Positions 48,185 to 59,048 of a stretch of 64,000 nucleotides of DNA are shown here, piece by piece (within the stretch, counting starts at the first letter, position 1; each line of letters opens with the position of its first letter). A program made the translations under genes and the position numbers. The stretch is taken from positions 86,697,968 to 86,761,967 of the forward strand of contig NC_088796.1 in assembly GCF_011386835.1 (NCBI RefSeq), written 5' to 3'. A model generated the notes under the pieces. It ran no database searches, had not been told where the DNA came from, and saw only the letters and a program-made list of their open reading frames with translations. The DNA comes from Chrysemys picta bellii (taxonomy: Eukaryota > Chordata > Testudines > Emydidae).

Positions 48185-49241
48185 TACATGAGACTCCCTA
48201 AAACAGTGAGGTTTTATTCCCCCTTACCAGGAGACAGTGGCTCCTGTTAGGAATTTAATCCCAGGTACATTCTTTATCTGTAGTTGAGGGTTACTTGGAA
48301 AGGTTCAAAATATTTTCCTGCCTTCAAAGCATCAAAACAAATCAAAGGAATCACTTCCAATCTGATCCTTACAATTTGGAGCCCCAGTGATCAGTACAAA
48401 CTAGGTGCATGAGCACCTACTCTTTCCATGTGGGCAGCGGCTTTTAGAAAAGTCATATGCATGTTCTGATTGATAACAAGCAGCAAAATCTAAAGCTGAA
48501 TTTCTGTCTCTTTTTTTTAAGTGGTTAGCAATCATAATCTCTCTAGTGGGCAGCTTTTATGGATGGTTTCTCAGATATTATGTGAACATATATACAACAT
48601 AAGTAGGGACAGATTGTGTGCTATCCTTGCTCACCTGCACAGGGGTGAAGTAGCAAGCAAGAAACCTGGCCAATGTTAACACACAAGAAACCTGGCCAAA
48701 GTCAAGTCCACTCCCTGTGCTCTGGGGATAGCAGGGACTACTTGCTCTTGATCTCTGCATGGAGGTAGGTGACCAAAAGATGGTGAGGAGGGGTGGGAAG
48801 GAGGCGGGGTCATGTATTAATAATGCCTGCCCCCATACACACACACCACTGGCCCACGGAGTGGGGGGAATTCTATACCAGCCTAATCACTGATTCCAAA
48901 TCCTTACACACACAACACATACAGGGAGCAGTACTGGAGAAATAATGAATGTCTAAGGCAAAATCTCACTAACCCTTCTCTGGGATGGTGCAGTCCACAG
49001 CGCACCCTACTCAAGGACTGTGGCTACATGTCACAAAATAGACTTTACAGTACATGAATATTTATAGGTGCCAAATCCTACTCCCAGTGTAGTAGGAGAC
49101 CACTTCAGGCATAATACTGTGACTATTGCACAACATGTTCATGACTGTTATATAAACTTGAAAACAGGGATTCTTAATCTGATCTGGATAACCTTGTAAA
49201 TATAAACAGGAAGATTTATCTTGAACTTCTACTCAGGGAGA

Positions 49242-49341
49242 CAAGTTTCAGAGGAGTAGCCGTGTTAGTCTGTTTCAGCAAAAAAAAAAAAAAAAAAAAA
49301 AAAGAGGAGCCTTAAGGTGCCACAAGACTCCACGTTGTTTT
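49242..49341 (-). mobile_element. Penelope-like tail insertion, copy 3 (short)
   Basis: This is a 100-base insertion between perfect 12-base duplications TACTCAGGGAGA (49230-49241 and 49342-49353). It reads TTTCAGAGGAGTAGCCGTGT, TAGTCTGTTTCAGC, a run of about 23 A, then CCTTAAGGTGCCACAAGACT. These are the outer tail blocks of the two palindromic copies without the hammerhead part, so it is truncated. Confidence 0.85.
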
Positions 49342-49913
49342 TACTCAGGGAGAGATTGTAAAAATGGCACTTTCTTACTCAGCAGATCAACTTACTGTCT
49401 GAATTCAGTCAGTGCTCTTTTCTTTTCAGGCAAAACTGTTACTTTGGTGAAAAGCATAATACACTGTGTAAGTGCTGTGTATTAAAACAAACTAAAAGCA
49501 GAGAAAAAAACTTTTGGATTAATAGCCCTCAGAAGGTAACTCCCTACCAATTTCAGAGAGCGGTTTCTTCCCACCTCACCTGCTCCAGCTTTAAAAGCCA
49601 TCAAGCTTTGAGGAGTTCCTGCTGGAATAATGAGCCTTTGCTGCATCCACTAATGCAGGAGGGTGCATTAAGGTTAGAATTTTTGAAAGGGCGCCACCAA
49701 CAGTTGTTGCTACTGAGAATTTGAAAACTGGGCTGAGTGCTCTTTTGACAATCTGGCCCAGGAGACACAATAGGCAACAGTAGCTGATATATGTGTTTTT
49801 AAGCACACATGTCTCTTGGAAATTCTGTCATGTGACAAGAGGGTTTTTTCTCTAATCGTGAGTTTTGCATTCATTGCCATTTTCTTTGTGACTTTGGCCA
49901 TATTATTTTAACT

Positions 49914-50605
49914 CAGGGGCGGGCAAACTTTTGGCCTGAGGGCCGCATCAGGTTTCATAAATTGTATGGAGGGCTGGTTAGGGGAGGTGGTTGTGGTCTG
50001 GCCCCCACTTCCTATGTGTGTCATCCCCTCTCCCCCCCGGGACTCCTGCTCCAGCCAACCTCCTCTGTTCCCTGACGGCCCCTCTGGGACCCCTGCCCCA
50101 TCCACACACACCTGCTCCCTGTCCCCTGACTGCCCCCGGAACCCTGCCCCTGACTGCCCCCTGCTGCCCCATCCAACCCCCCTTCCTTCCTGACTGCCCC
50201 CTGGGACCCCTGCCCCCATTCAACCCCCTGTTTTCCCCACTGACCACCATCCACACCCCCACCCCCTGACCACCACCCCGAACTCCCCTGCCTTCTATCC
50301 AAACCCCCCCTGCTCCCTGCCCCCTTACCACGCTGCCTGGAGCACCGGTGGATGGCAGTGCTACAGCCGCGCCGCCCAGCTAGAGCGGACCACGCTGCCA
50401 CCACACAGCACAGAGACCAAGTCAGGCCGGCTCTGCAGCTGTGTTGCCCCAGGAGCTCACAGCCCCGCCGCCTAGAGCATTGTGGGGAAGGGGAGACAGC
50501 AGGGGGAGAGTCCAGGGGCTAGCCTCCCGGGCCAGGAGCTTGGGGGCCGGGCAGGACGGTCCCGCAGCCTGATGTGGCCTACGGGCCATAGTTTGCCCAC
50601 CCCTG
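49914..50605. mobile_element. Non-autonomous hAT element, 692 bp, complete
   Basis: The left end CAGGGGCGGGCAAACTTTTG and right end CATAGTTTGCCCACCCCTG are inverted. The perfect 8-base duplication TTTTAACT flanks it (49906-49913 and 50606-50613). The interior (about 50020-50340) is a C-rich repeat of CCCTGACTGCCCCC/GGGACCCCTGCCCC units. ORFs there are low-complexity artefacts. Confidence 0.93.
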
Positions 50606-52213
50606 TTTTAACTGCTTGATCCTGCACCACTGAAATCAATGGGAGTTTTGAAATTAATTTCAAGAGGTACAATATCAATCCATAATAACACAGGTTTAGG
50701 TTCTGATATACTTACACTGAATAATATCTTATTCCTGGAGTACTCCCATTTGAAATCAATGGGATTATTTGGAGAATGTGATGCTTCTCAACATAAATTA
50801 AGAGCATCAGAAACTGGCCTAGTGTTGTGGGACAAAGTATTGTATACATTTCAGTCTTTAAAAAATTTCCCTTGTGGATATAGAAAGTTCAAATGCTATA
50901 TATTGCTGTATTCTATACCAACTCCTGGGCCTACCCTCATTGGTACAGAAAATATAATGAAGGAATTTGGAACCTCATTAATGCGTGTAAGATTGGGCAG
51001 AAGAGATCACCAAGCACTGTTACTTTAGTAGAAGAGATGGGTAATGAGAAGCACAGATGTCAACTACAGCGAGATTGTTGTCTTCATGGAAAACATGACT
51101 CACCGGACAGCTCTGGGTCTTGCCCTAGTCCACTGGCAAAAAGTGAGGTAGCTAAAATTAGCTGCATTGCAGCAGAAAAACTACTCCTTACCATATTAAG
51201 GTGCCCTCTTTTTTTCTCTCTGTTGAATTTCCCTGATGTATGTCAGTTGTGGTTTGCTTTTGTACTAGCCAACACAAATAGGAAACAAAATGATCTATGG
51301 TTCTGAACGTTTAGAAAACCTACACTCTGTACCAATGAGTCGGAGAGAGAAAAGCAGAGAGCTGGAGAGATGCACAAATGAGGGGTCAGATTGTGGCCAG
51401 CCACTACATCGGTGCCCAAAGGGTGCATGGACTTTTCCTGCCTTTTTCCCCTTTGCAGGGGCCAGCAATAGTCTGGCTGGAAAGTGCAGGCCCTGGTTCC
51501 TCCTAACAACTTTGTGGGCACTAGTTGCCTGAAATGGGGCAAGAAGGTGAAGGTGAGGCCACTGGCCTGTCTCTCATCCCCAGAGCAGTCAGAGAAGCTG
51601 CCTGGCACAGAAAAAGAAGCACTTTGCAACCCCTTCAAGCAGCTTAACTGTCTTAGGGTTTTATACTGCCACCCATCATGAGAGTATTTGAGTCCCTCCT
51701 ATGTAAAATCAATAGCAATAGATAAATCCCTGTGGGACTTCATGGACTCTCTGGCACTGTCTCCTTTTCGGGGTAAAAGCTCTGTTGTTTTGTCTTTGTT
51801 TGGTAGTGATTTAGGGACAGCAGGAGGTGTCAGTGTTGTGTCATTCTTATGTTGGAAAAACTTTTTTCAAAGAAGAAGATTTTACAGCATTTCCAAAAGA
51901 TTCTGGATTCGCCTGATCTCCTCTGGAAGTTTGCTCCATAGACAGATCCCCTACACAAGAGTGCTTTCGGTCATGTGCCTTGTCCTGGGCTTTTAAACAG
52001 TGATGTAGCTACTATATCAGGCTGAGTTGCACCAGAGAATCCAGGAGTAACTCCTGCTGGGTCAGCCAGATTTCATTCTAGAGATTTATGCTGTCCCCTT
52101 CACCAAAGGCACCATTCAGCCCTAGGCACTGTTCAGCAAAGAGATTCTTTTCTTTTTTTTTTTCCTCTTCCCTGAGCAATAAAGATGGTATCAGTCAAGT
52201 CCTATAACTCTTG

Positions 52214-52482
52214 CATAGGTGCCGACTTTCTACATTCCCAGGGGGTGCTCAGGGCCACCCTGGGGGGGCCAGTGGGGCAATTTGCCCCGGGCCCCACAGG
52301 ACCCCCACGAGAATATAGTATTCTATGGTATTGCAACTTTTTTTTATGGAAGGGGCCCCCAAAATTGCTTTGCCCCAGACTTCCTGAATCCTCTGGGCGG
52401 CCCTGGGGGTGCTTGACACCTGTATCGCCCCAGGCCTGCCCCCCACTCCAGCCCTGGAGCATTCATGGAGTCAGCACCTATG
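52214..52482. mobile_element. DNA element with CATAGGTGCCGAC ends, split by a hAT
   Basis: The ends CATAGGTGCCGAC (52214) and GTCAGCACCTATG (to 52482) are inverted with one mismatch. A GGGGGTGCTC block lies inside the left end. A younger hAT element occupies 52250-52405. I cannot read a convincing duplication outside. Confidence 0.75.
52250..52405. mobile_element. hAT-type MITE nested in the previous element, 156 bp
   Basis: It starts CAGGGCCACCC and ends GGGCGGCCCTG, inverted with one mismatch. The 8-base duplication GGGGTGCT is perfect (52242-52249 and 52406-52413). The centre contains TTTGCCCCGGGCCCC and GGGGCCCCCAAAATTGC as a second inverted pair. Confidence 0.92.
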
Positions 52483-53174
52483 CTTACACTATCTTCCTAG
52501 TATAATATTCCAGTTACTCTAATGGAGATGATCACAAAGAAACAGAAATATCACTTAAACAAATCATTAATAAACTATAGTAAAGCAACCAGTATGAACA
52601 GTAGGGGTGAACACTATTGTATTCAAGTCTTTTGTTTTGCATTTAGGTTGGGTCAACAGAAGGCTCATTTGATAGTTCTTTTGTTCTTGTCCCTTTTTTC
52701 TCCTTTATGGTATTCAGCAATACTGTACCTGCATGTATATTTCTTCCCTTTTTTTTCTGCTGACAACATAACAAAACATTTCTTACTGTTGAATTTCACA
52801 AGTATATTTTCATAAGTGTTTCACAATAAATGCAGTACCTTAATATTGCACTTTTCATGAACAAGAATAGAAGAAGGGGAAAGCACTTCCGTATTTTGTA
52901 ATTAAATCTATGCAATGAACTAGCAAAATATCCCATCAGTAAATTGCAGTCTACACACAAAGTTCAGTAACTAATAAAACAAGGCAATCTACATATAATC
53001 TGTGCTGTATTTCTGTTACAGTCATTTGAGGGAAGGTAGAAGGTTGCATCAGCAAATCCAAACCAACTAAATTAAATTGGATTCCTAGGATCATTTGACT
53101 ATCCTTTGTATGTAATGAAATTAACAAATATGTTAATGAATTCAGTTAAACAGAAGAACAGTAGGTTGGCTTAC

Positions 53175-53320
53175 TTCTCTAATGAGCTTTGTGCTAATCT
53201 TTCCTTCTCCTTCTTTCGAGTTTCTTTATATTTCTTGACTTGAGTTTCCCAGAAGCCTCTTACAACAGAAATGTCAAATATTATCACCTGATGTCCCATG
53301 TTACTGACATTAAGCTTTTC
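53175..53320 (-). CDS. LRRC2: LRRC2 first coding exon with initiator ATG
   Basis: The exon starts after TTTTTTTACAG with 21 untranslated bases, followed by ATG at 53299-53297. Forty-one codons plus two bases follow: [33 protein letters not shown] and RLAQSSLE. The N-terminus MGH.V..FDISV.R..WET matches LRRC2 of other vertebrates, which settles the start. A basic, glutamate-rich helical segment follows. The donor GTAAGC begins at 53174, and the phase is 2, agreeing with the next exon. The true 5' end of the transcript is on another exon to the right, not identified. Confidence 0.96.
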
Positions 53321-53938
53321 CTGTAAAAAAACAAGTGCATCGTTAAGATGTCATCATAAAAAGGGAAGAAAACAATTAATACAAATATTTAATGTTCTGG
53401 TCCAGTTCCTTATAGCTTGCTTGGGAAAAAATGGACAAAGAAATATTAACTTGATAAAGTATCATCCCAAAAAAATATTTTTTTCTTTAATGATTCAATT
53501 AACAATAATAGTAATAATAACAGTTTATAAAGTTCCTGTCAATCCCAAATGATCCTAAAGTGTTTACCAAATTTAGGCCATCATCCTATTGACCCTTTTT
53601 CATGCTACTAATCCTTATTCCAATCAATGGGACTACTTGCACAAGTAAGTGTTCATCATGTGATTAAGGGCTGCAGGATCAGTCCCATCAGATACAGAAA
53701 TCATTTCATCTACTACTGAAATGCAATCACCAATTTGTGAAAGGTGGCAGTTGTTTAGTAGAACATAGCAATAGGACCTCCATTTAGCCAGGTACTTCAC
53801 ATGCCTACTTTTAAGCAAGCCATTGAGTACAGTTCTGAATTGGAGCCTAAGCCAGGAAGTAAAGTATGCTGTGTCCAGCCAAAACTGCAGAGACAAATTA
53901 GATACAGGGCCATTACCTGCAGCCTGCTCCTGCTCTTA

Positions 53939-54180
53939 GGGCTTGTCTACACTACGCAGCTTTTAGCGACAAGGCTGTGTTAACACGGCCTTGTCACTAA
54001 AAGTCAGCGTGTGTGAATGCTCTCTGTCGGTATTTTGTATGCACTTTGGCCGACAAAATACTTCCAGCTCCGTGAGCGGTGTTCGCTTTGTCGGCAGGAG
54101 AACTGCCACTCACGTCGGCAAAACTTTTGTCTTTCGCGGTGGGGCTTTTTTGTCGACAATGTCACAGTGTAGACAAGCCC
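53939..54180. mobile_element. Harbinger-type MITE, 242 bp, complete
   Basis: The 15-base ends are perfect inverted repeats: GGGCTTGTCTACACT (53939-53953) and AGTGTAGACAAGCCC (54166-54180). They are flanked by a TTA on both sides (53936-53938 and 54181-54183), the 3-base duplication expected of PIF/Harbinger elements. Inside, TTTTAGCGACAAGGC and GCCTTGTCACTAAAA form a hairpin. A second hairpin uses GTCGGTATTTTGT and GGCCGACAAAATAC. Confidence 0.92.
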
Positions 54181-55267
54181 TTAGTGAAGTCAATGGCTAA
54201 ATTCCCATTGCTTTTAATAGGAGCAGTGTGGGAACTGTTCTCTCTTGCTCAGAGTCATTGCTGAAGATGTAATCATCTCAACTCCATTTTTTTATCATGA
54301 GATGCAGCTAATCTATCTATAGATGGCTTTTGTAATGCCTACTTGTTCATAAAATGGTTCACTGAGCCAACATGGGGAAATCTTATAAAACAGAACTCTG
54401 AAAGCCTTTTAAAAATAATTGCTTCCACCAAGATAAAAACTGCAGTTGCTTCTCTTTTTTTAAGTTCACTTGAGATTTCATTAGATGCCACTTTTATTAC
54501 ATTGTTCGTTAGTAAAACACACAAAGGCCTTGAGCTGTCAAGCTACTGTTGAACAAATAGTCTGTCCGTTACCTTAGTGTGTATTTTCAAGGTTTCAGCT
54601 ATTAATTTTTCCAAGTTCTTACTCTGATCACTGTTTCCAGGCCTCCTATCCTTTCACGGGGGTCACTTACAGTCTGGCCTTGAGTCAAAACACTTGGGGC
54701 AGGGGAAGGCAGGGAGAAATGGTCACCAAATCCCTATTTTTTTCTTTTATTCTACCTTTTCTTAATGCTCTTTTTCTCTTAACCTACAAAATATCTCCAT
54801 ACAAGAGGGCATATTAAGAAATACAAAAATACATTGTTTATCAACAAAGCACCCCAGTCTCCCCTAACCAAACCCTTGGGGTGACTTAGGCAAATGCAGA
54901 CTGATAAGAACAACAAGTAGAGTTATATCCTATTTGTTATATCTGTAAGAAAAATCCTAAGTACTATCATGACGATACAGTGCCTCTGAACTCAGACATA
55001 GGGATAGGTCAGGTATTTTGCTATGCCAGTGTCTTTTGTATCTTTGGATGACTGTATGAACTTTACCTTTCCTGCTTGTAAAGAAGCTTCTGTTGTTTGT
55101 TTATATCTGAGTGTTAACAATGAAGCAACAAATAGCTCCCAGTGTCTTTTCAACCTACTGCTGACAACAGCAGAGTCAAAACCCCATTAATAGCAATGTC
55201 ATGAGAACACTGACCTTACTCCTCTATGGAAAGCTTTGTCTATAATCAGATGTGTTGTACAAAGGCC

Positions 55268-55517
55268 ATGTCTACACTAGCGAGCTTACAGTGGCACAGC
55301 TGTACCGCTGCCAGATCGCTCATGTTGCTCTCCCGTCGGCATAATTAAACCACCCCCAATGAGTGGCGGTAGCTATGTCAGCGGGAGAGCATCTCCCGCC
55401 GACATAGTGCTGGCCACACTGGCCCTTCTGTCGGAGTAACTTATGTTGCTCAGAGGGGTATTTTTTTCACACCCTGAGTGACATAAGTTATACAGACAGA
55501 AGTGCTAGTGTAGACAT
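55268..55517. mobile_element. MITE with ATGTCTACACTAGC ends, 250 bp
   Basis: The 14-base ends are perfect inverted repeats (55268-55281 and 55504-55517). Inside, GCTCTCCCGTCGGCAT and TATGTCAGCGGGAGAGC form a second inverted pair. No clear 3-base duplication is read. Confidence 0.85.
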
Positions 55518-56712
55518 AATCTAACTTCACTATCAATTTACAGTTTGCCACTTAGGAGAAAATACTCTTCTCTACTTCACAGATAGCTGCTAGAGACCTT
55601 CACATGAAGAAGGTGGAAGGAATCCTTTCCGCATCACAGTTTCATCATGCTTCCCCACGTGCCCAGTCATCCTGAACAAAACTCATCTCCCTTTCCTCCC
55701 CGTCCTTGCACCAGCAGACGTGGAAGTAGTCTCAGCCATGAGTGAGAGGGCTGTCAAGCTCTGCACACAGCTTCTGCCTCTAACTAGAAGGAAGCAGTAG
55801 GTGAGAGAGGAGAATACACTGAAACCAGCATATTTCTTATCTTGTGCGGGCTTTCACCATCCAGGCCAGAGGAGCATTTGCTCTAATGTCTGCAAAGTTT
55901 ACTCTTTAACTGTATTGAGTTTGCAGCTGAATACCTTCTTCCGTGGATGAGGTCTGCTTCTGAATTATATTACAGATCATCAAAGCCCCTTTCTCGGATG
56001 ATGCATTGTTATAATGTTCACTCCGTCTTATGAAGTGTTAGTGAGACAGATCATGAAAGCAAGGCTCTTTGGTAATATACTACTGTATAATGAAAGCACA
56101 GTGCCTTCCAGGGAAGAAAGGCTCCAGGACTATAAAGAGAAAGCAAGGGTATGATTTACAATAGCATCACCTCTGGAAAAAGGAGTTCTGCATATGGGAG
56201 TCGATGGTAGCAGATAATTTTACCACTAGTAATTCACACTCACATATGGGCAATTTAGTGGGCCTTAATCAATATCCTCAAATGTAACACATTGGGCCAG
56301 ATTCATCCCTGGTGTATCTTTATTGATTTCAGTAGAGTTCGATCAGGAACTAAGCTCATCCATTAACTATAATTCATGGCTATTATAAAGAATATTGTAA
56401 AATCTTTGCCCGCTGTTTAAGGGAATATGATACATTGCATACAGACTATTTTTCAAAGTAGTGTATATTATTTTTAAATAATTAAATTGGGGGAGAAATG
56501 TCCTTTTCTGGTATCAACTGCTGAATGATTTTAAAGTACTATTATAAATACGTAGTTCCAACATTATCTCATAGCTGCAGGCTGTAGAAGTTGAATGTTG
56601 TTGTTCTCATATCTCATTCTTTCTGCTTTTGTTATTTTCACATTTGTTTTCCAGACATAAAGGGATTTAAAATCGATTTTCTGTTTTACTTATTCTTCAG
56701 AAATACAATTTA

Positions 56713-56838
56713 GGGCCCAGTCCTGAAAACTTATACTCATGTGAGTACTTTTAAAATGAGTAGGCCCATTGAAGTCAATGGGAGTACTCATTTGGATAAA
56801 TCTATTTGTGTATATAAGCATTGGTAGAATCGGGGCCC
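56713..56838. mobile_element. Palindromic MITE with CCATTGAAGTCAATGG centre
   Basis: GGGCCCAGTCCTGAAA opens and GAATCGGGGCCC closes it. The middle contains GCCCATTGAAGTCAATGGG as a near-perfect palindrome, with ATGTGAGTACTTTTAAAATG and GAGTACTCATTTGG beside it. Confidence 0.7.
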
Positions 56839-57054
56839 AAAAGGCCAAGAATAAAGAGATGGTATTTATCAGATGTTTTACTGAAATAATTGTAGCATTT
56901 ATGCACAACTCCATCATCAGGGTGAGTATCTGCTAAGTATCTGGCATGCATGACAACAGGCACCACAGGCTATGGCTTGTAGCAATTTTTGAAAAAGATC
57001 TATAATTGTCTGTCCAATGTTCTAGGTGCTTATCCCATAAATAAAAAATTATTA

Positions 57055-57180
57055 GTATTAAGGTAACACCTAGGAACCCTACTTGAGAACTAGGATCCCA
57101 CTGTGTTAGGTACTGTACAAATACAGAACCAAAAGACAGTCCCTGCCCCAAGAAGTTTACAATTTCACAATATGAACATA
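57055..57180. repeat. Ancient interspersed repeat (same family as 1-50)
   Basis: CACCTAGGAACCCTACTTGA, ACTGTGTTAGGTACTGTACA and GACAGTCCCTGCCCCAAGAA, then GTTTACAATTTC, match a repeat widespread in amniotes. I do not name the family. Confidence 0.5.
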
Positions 57181-57346
57181 AACAAGGACTACACATAACT
57201 ATATCTATCTCAGCCCACATGATCCTCACCAGCTTTAACCAAGAGAGAGAAAAAATGGCCTTTGCAATGTGTTCAGAAGATTAATAAATCTGGGCCTGGC
57301 AGACCAAGTGAGGAAGCAAGGGCCAGAACTGACAACTCCTCACTGA

Positions 57347-57520
57347 GGCCTGGTCTACACTAGGAATTTAGCTACGTCTCTCAGGGCCATAAAAAATTCT
57401 GGTGTAGACAGCGCTTCCATCAACCTAGCTATTGCCTTCTTGGGAGGTGGATTACCTTTGCTGACAGGAGAAGCCCTCCCATCAGTCCACCACTGTAGCA
57501 TTTTCAGTTTAAACATACCC
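57347..57520. mobile_element. Probable MITE (GGCCTGGTCTACACTAGG end)
   Basis: The left tip GGCCTGGTCTACACTAGGA and the right tip TTTAAACATACCC are eroded inverted ends. The block GACAGGAGAAGCCCTCCCAT resembles the inner part of other MITEs here. Confidence 0.5.
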
Positions 57521-58836
57521 TGAGAATGCCTTGCCAGCAGCTCCCTCTTATTTATACCGAGGGAGCTCCAGCTAAATCACTTTGGTTAAACTCACCTATG
57601 GAAGTATGTCATGGGAAGAGTGGCGATCTCTGAGGTAACCATGACCCAAACAACGTAAAACTTTATAAGATGAAACTAACACTGAATTCTACTCAGAAGC
57701 TCCAGGGAAACCAGTGCAGATCACAGAGCATGTGCTCCAAATGTGCAGTTTCTCTTAATAAACAGGCTGCAGCATCCTGCTTTAGCTTCTGAATGGTACC
57801 AAATCATAGCCCTGCGTTGAGCACAACCCATTTATCTAATTTTGAAGCAATGAAAGCATGAGTAATTGTGACGGAGCCACACTGTAGAGATAAATCACAC
57901 CCATCTTGCCTGGTGAATATGGAAGAAAGAACTCTTTGGCAGCCATTACTTAGGACTCCAGGAGTAAAAAGGTCTACCAACTCTTCCAGCCCACCATCAT
58001 CACTTCTGTCTTGTTGGGAGTGAATTGCAGTCAGTGAGTGCTCATCCAAGCCCCCAGTTCATTTAAGCACCTATTTATATAGTGGCCTAGGTGTGTGTGG
58101 CACCTTACAATTTACTTTCTTCTGAGCACAGTTCTCACTGATGGATGTCATGTGGCTATACTGTAGTAACAATACATTAAAAAAGAAAAGACCATAATAA
58201 AAGTCACATTATAAAAGTGGCCATTTAATAATAAAGTTGATATAAGTCACTTAGATATTTCTTCCTTTAACTTTTCCATTAAAGATCAAGTTAATGCTAT
58301 TTTAAGCAGCAGCAATAACAAAAACGTGCAGATAACAGTTTTGCAAAAACTGAGCTTGTCTCCTGCATTGTTTTCTATGTACATTTTTCTAGATTGCCTA
58401 TCACTGTAGCACAATGTCTAGGTAACAATTTTCATTAATCTGTTCAAATTCTACTCTTAGTTAAATTAACTGATCTCACCTTCTGAGACAGTTTCTCACT
58501 GCGTTATTCATTAATTAGGTCTTTTAATCGTGGATTAATTAGCAGTTGAATTACAGTATTCCTTATACTTGTCAACTCTTGTAGCACTAATGTGTTTGTC
58601 ATCAAGCATGATAGATGTTACATTTGCAAGGGGATTTATTACAGATGTATTTCCCCAGCACCTCAGTGAACAGATAGACAATCTATTCAGCAAAGTGATT
58701 CTTTCTCCTACAATGGAACCAAAAAAATTTTGGCTGATGTTTGTGGTATATTTTCTTCCTTTTATTTACTGGACTTCACTGAGAAGCTGACTAATTTTCA
58801 TAAATGTTGAAAGAGATCTGCTATATTTATAATGAA

Positions 58837-59048
58837 AGGTTTCAGAGTAGCAGCCGTGTTAGTCTGTATCCGCAAAAAGAAGAACAGGAGGACTTGTGGC
58901 ACCTTAGAGACTAACAAATTTATTAGAGCATAAGCTTTCGTGGACTACATCCGATGCATCCGAAGAAGTGGGCTGTAGTCCACGAAAGCTTATGCTCTAA
59001 TAAATTTGTTAGTCTCTAAGGTGCCACAAGTCCTCCTGTTCTTCTTTT
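58837..59048. mobile_element. Palindromic Penelope-like insertion, copy 2
   Basis: The 212-base insertion lies between perfect 15-base duplications TATATTTATAATGAA (58822-58836 and 59049-59063). The arms are inverted, as in the copy at 36745: GTGTTAGTCTGTATCCGC on the outside, then ACTTGTGGCACCTTAGAG and AGCATAAGCTTTCGTGGA. The left arm has lost the ribozyme core next to the centre (GACTACATCCGATGCATCC). The right arm keeps it. Confidence 0.87.
58960..58997 (+). other. Degenerate hammerhead ribozyme-like motif
   Basis: Same layout and sequence as 36870-36907: core box CCGAAGA, helix II GTGGGC-TGTA-GTCCAC, GAAA, helix III AGC-TTAT-GCT and a C at the cleavage position. It occurs on the right arm only. 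Confidence 0.6.

Larger units (their letters stand above)
38330..53174 (-). other. LRRC2: LRRC2 intron between coding exons 1 and 2 (14.8 kb)
   Basis: Donor GTAAGC at 53174-53169 and acceptor ending at 38330. It contains a MITE (39043), hAT pieces (42586, 49914, 52214), a SINE (44531), a Harbinger copy (44900-47808) and a Penelope-like tail (49242). Other stretches (38400-39040, 39310-41670, 41750-42580, 42700-44520, 48190-49225, 50620-52200 and 52490-53170) show no gene that I can support. Confidence 0.85.
15805..53320 (-). other. LRRC2: LRRC2 gene, 5' coding part (four coding exons seen)
   Basis: LRRC2 is a leucine-rich repeat protein of about 370 residues in mammals, with high expression in heart and skeletal muscle and a reported link to mitochondrial function. 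The exact biochemical role is not settled. Joined, the four exons give 210 codons with no stop: a lysine- and glutamate-rich N-terminal part (1-112), then the start of the LRR array (113-210). The gene extends leftward, probably beyond base 1. The introns are 14845, 10899 and 11121 bases, swollen by transposable elements. No promoter can be assigned, because the exon with the ATG begins at a splice acceptor and a non-coding first exon must lie to its right. Confidence 0.9.

Noticed and set aside
49908..50404. ORFs of 103-127 codons on the minus strand
   Set aside because: They fall in the C-rich body of a complete hAT element and consist of Gly/Gln/Val repeats without a domain.
57840..58060. 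Possible gene or repeat around the 81-codon minus-strand ORF
   Set aside because: The sequence feels repeat-like, but I could not tie it to a family or show a duplicate in this window.
58569..58790. 73-codon ORF with hydrophobic residues
   Set aside because: It has no recognisable family, splice context or homologous neighbour. Its length is within chance expectation for A+T-rich DNA.
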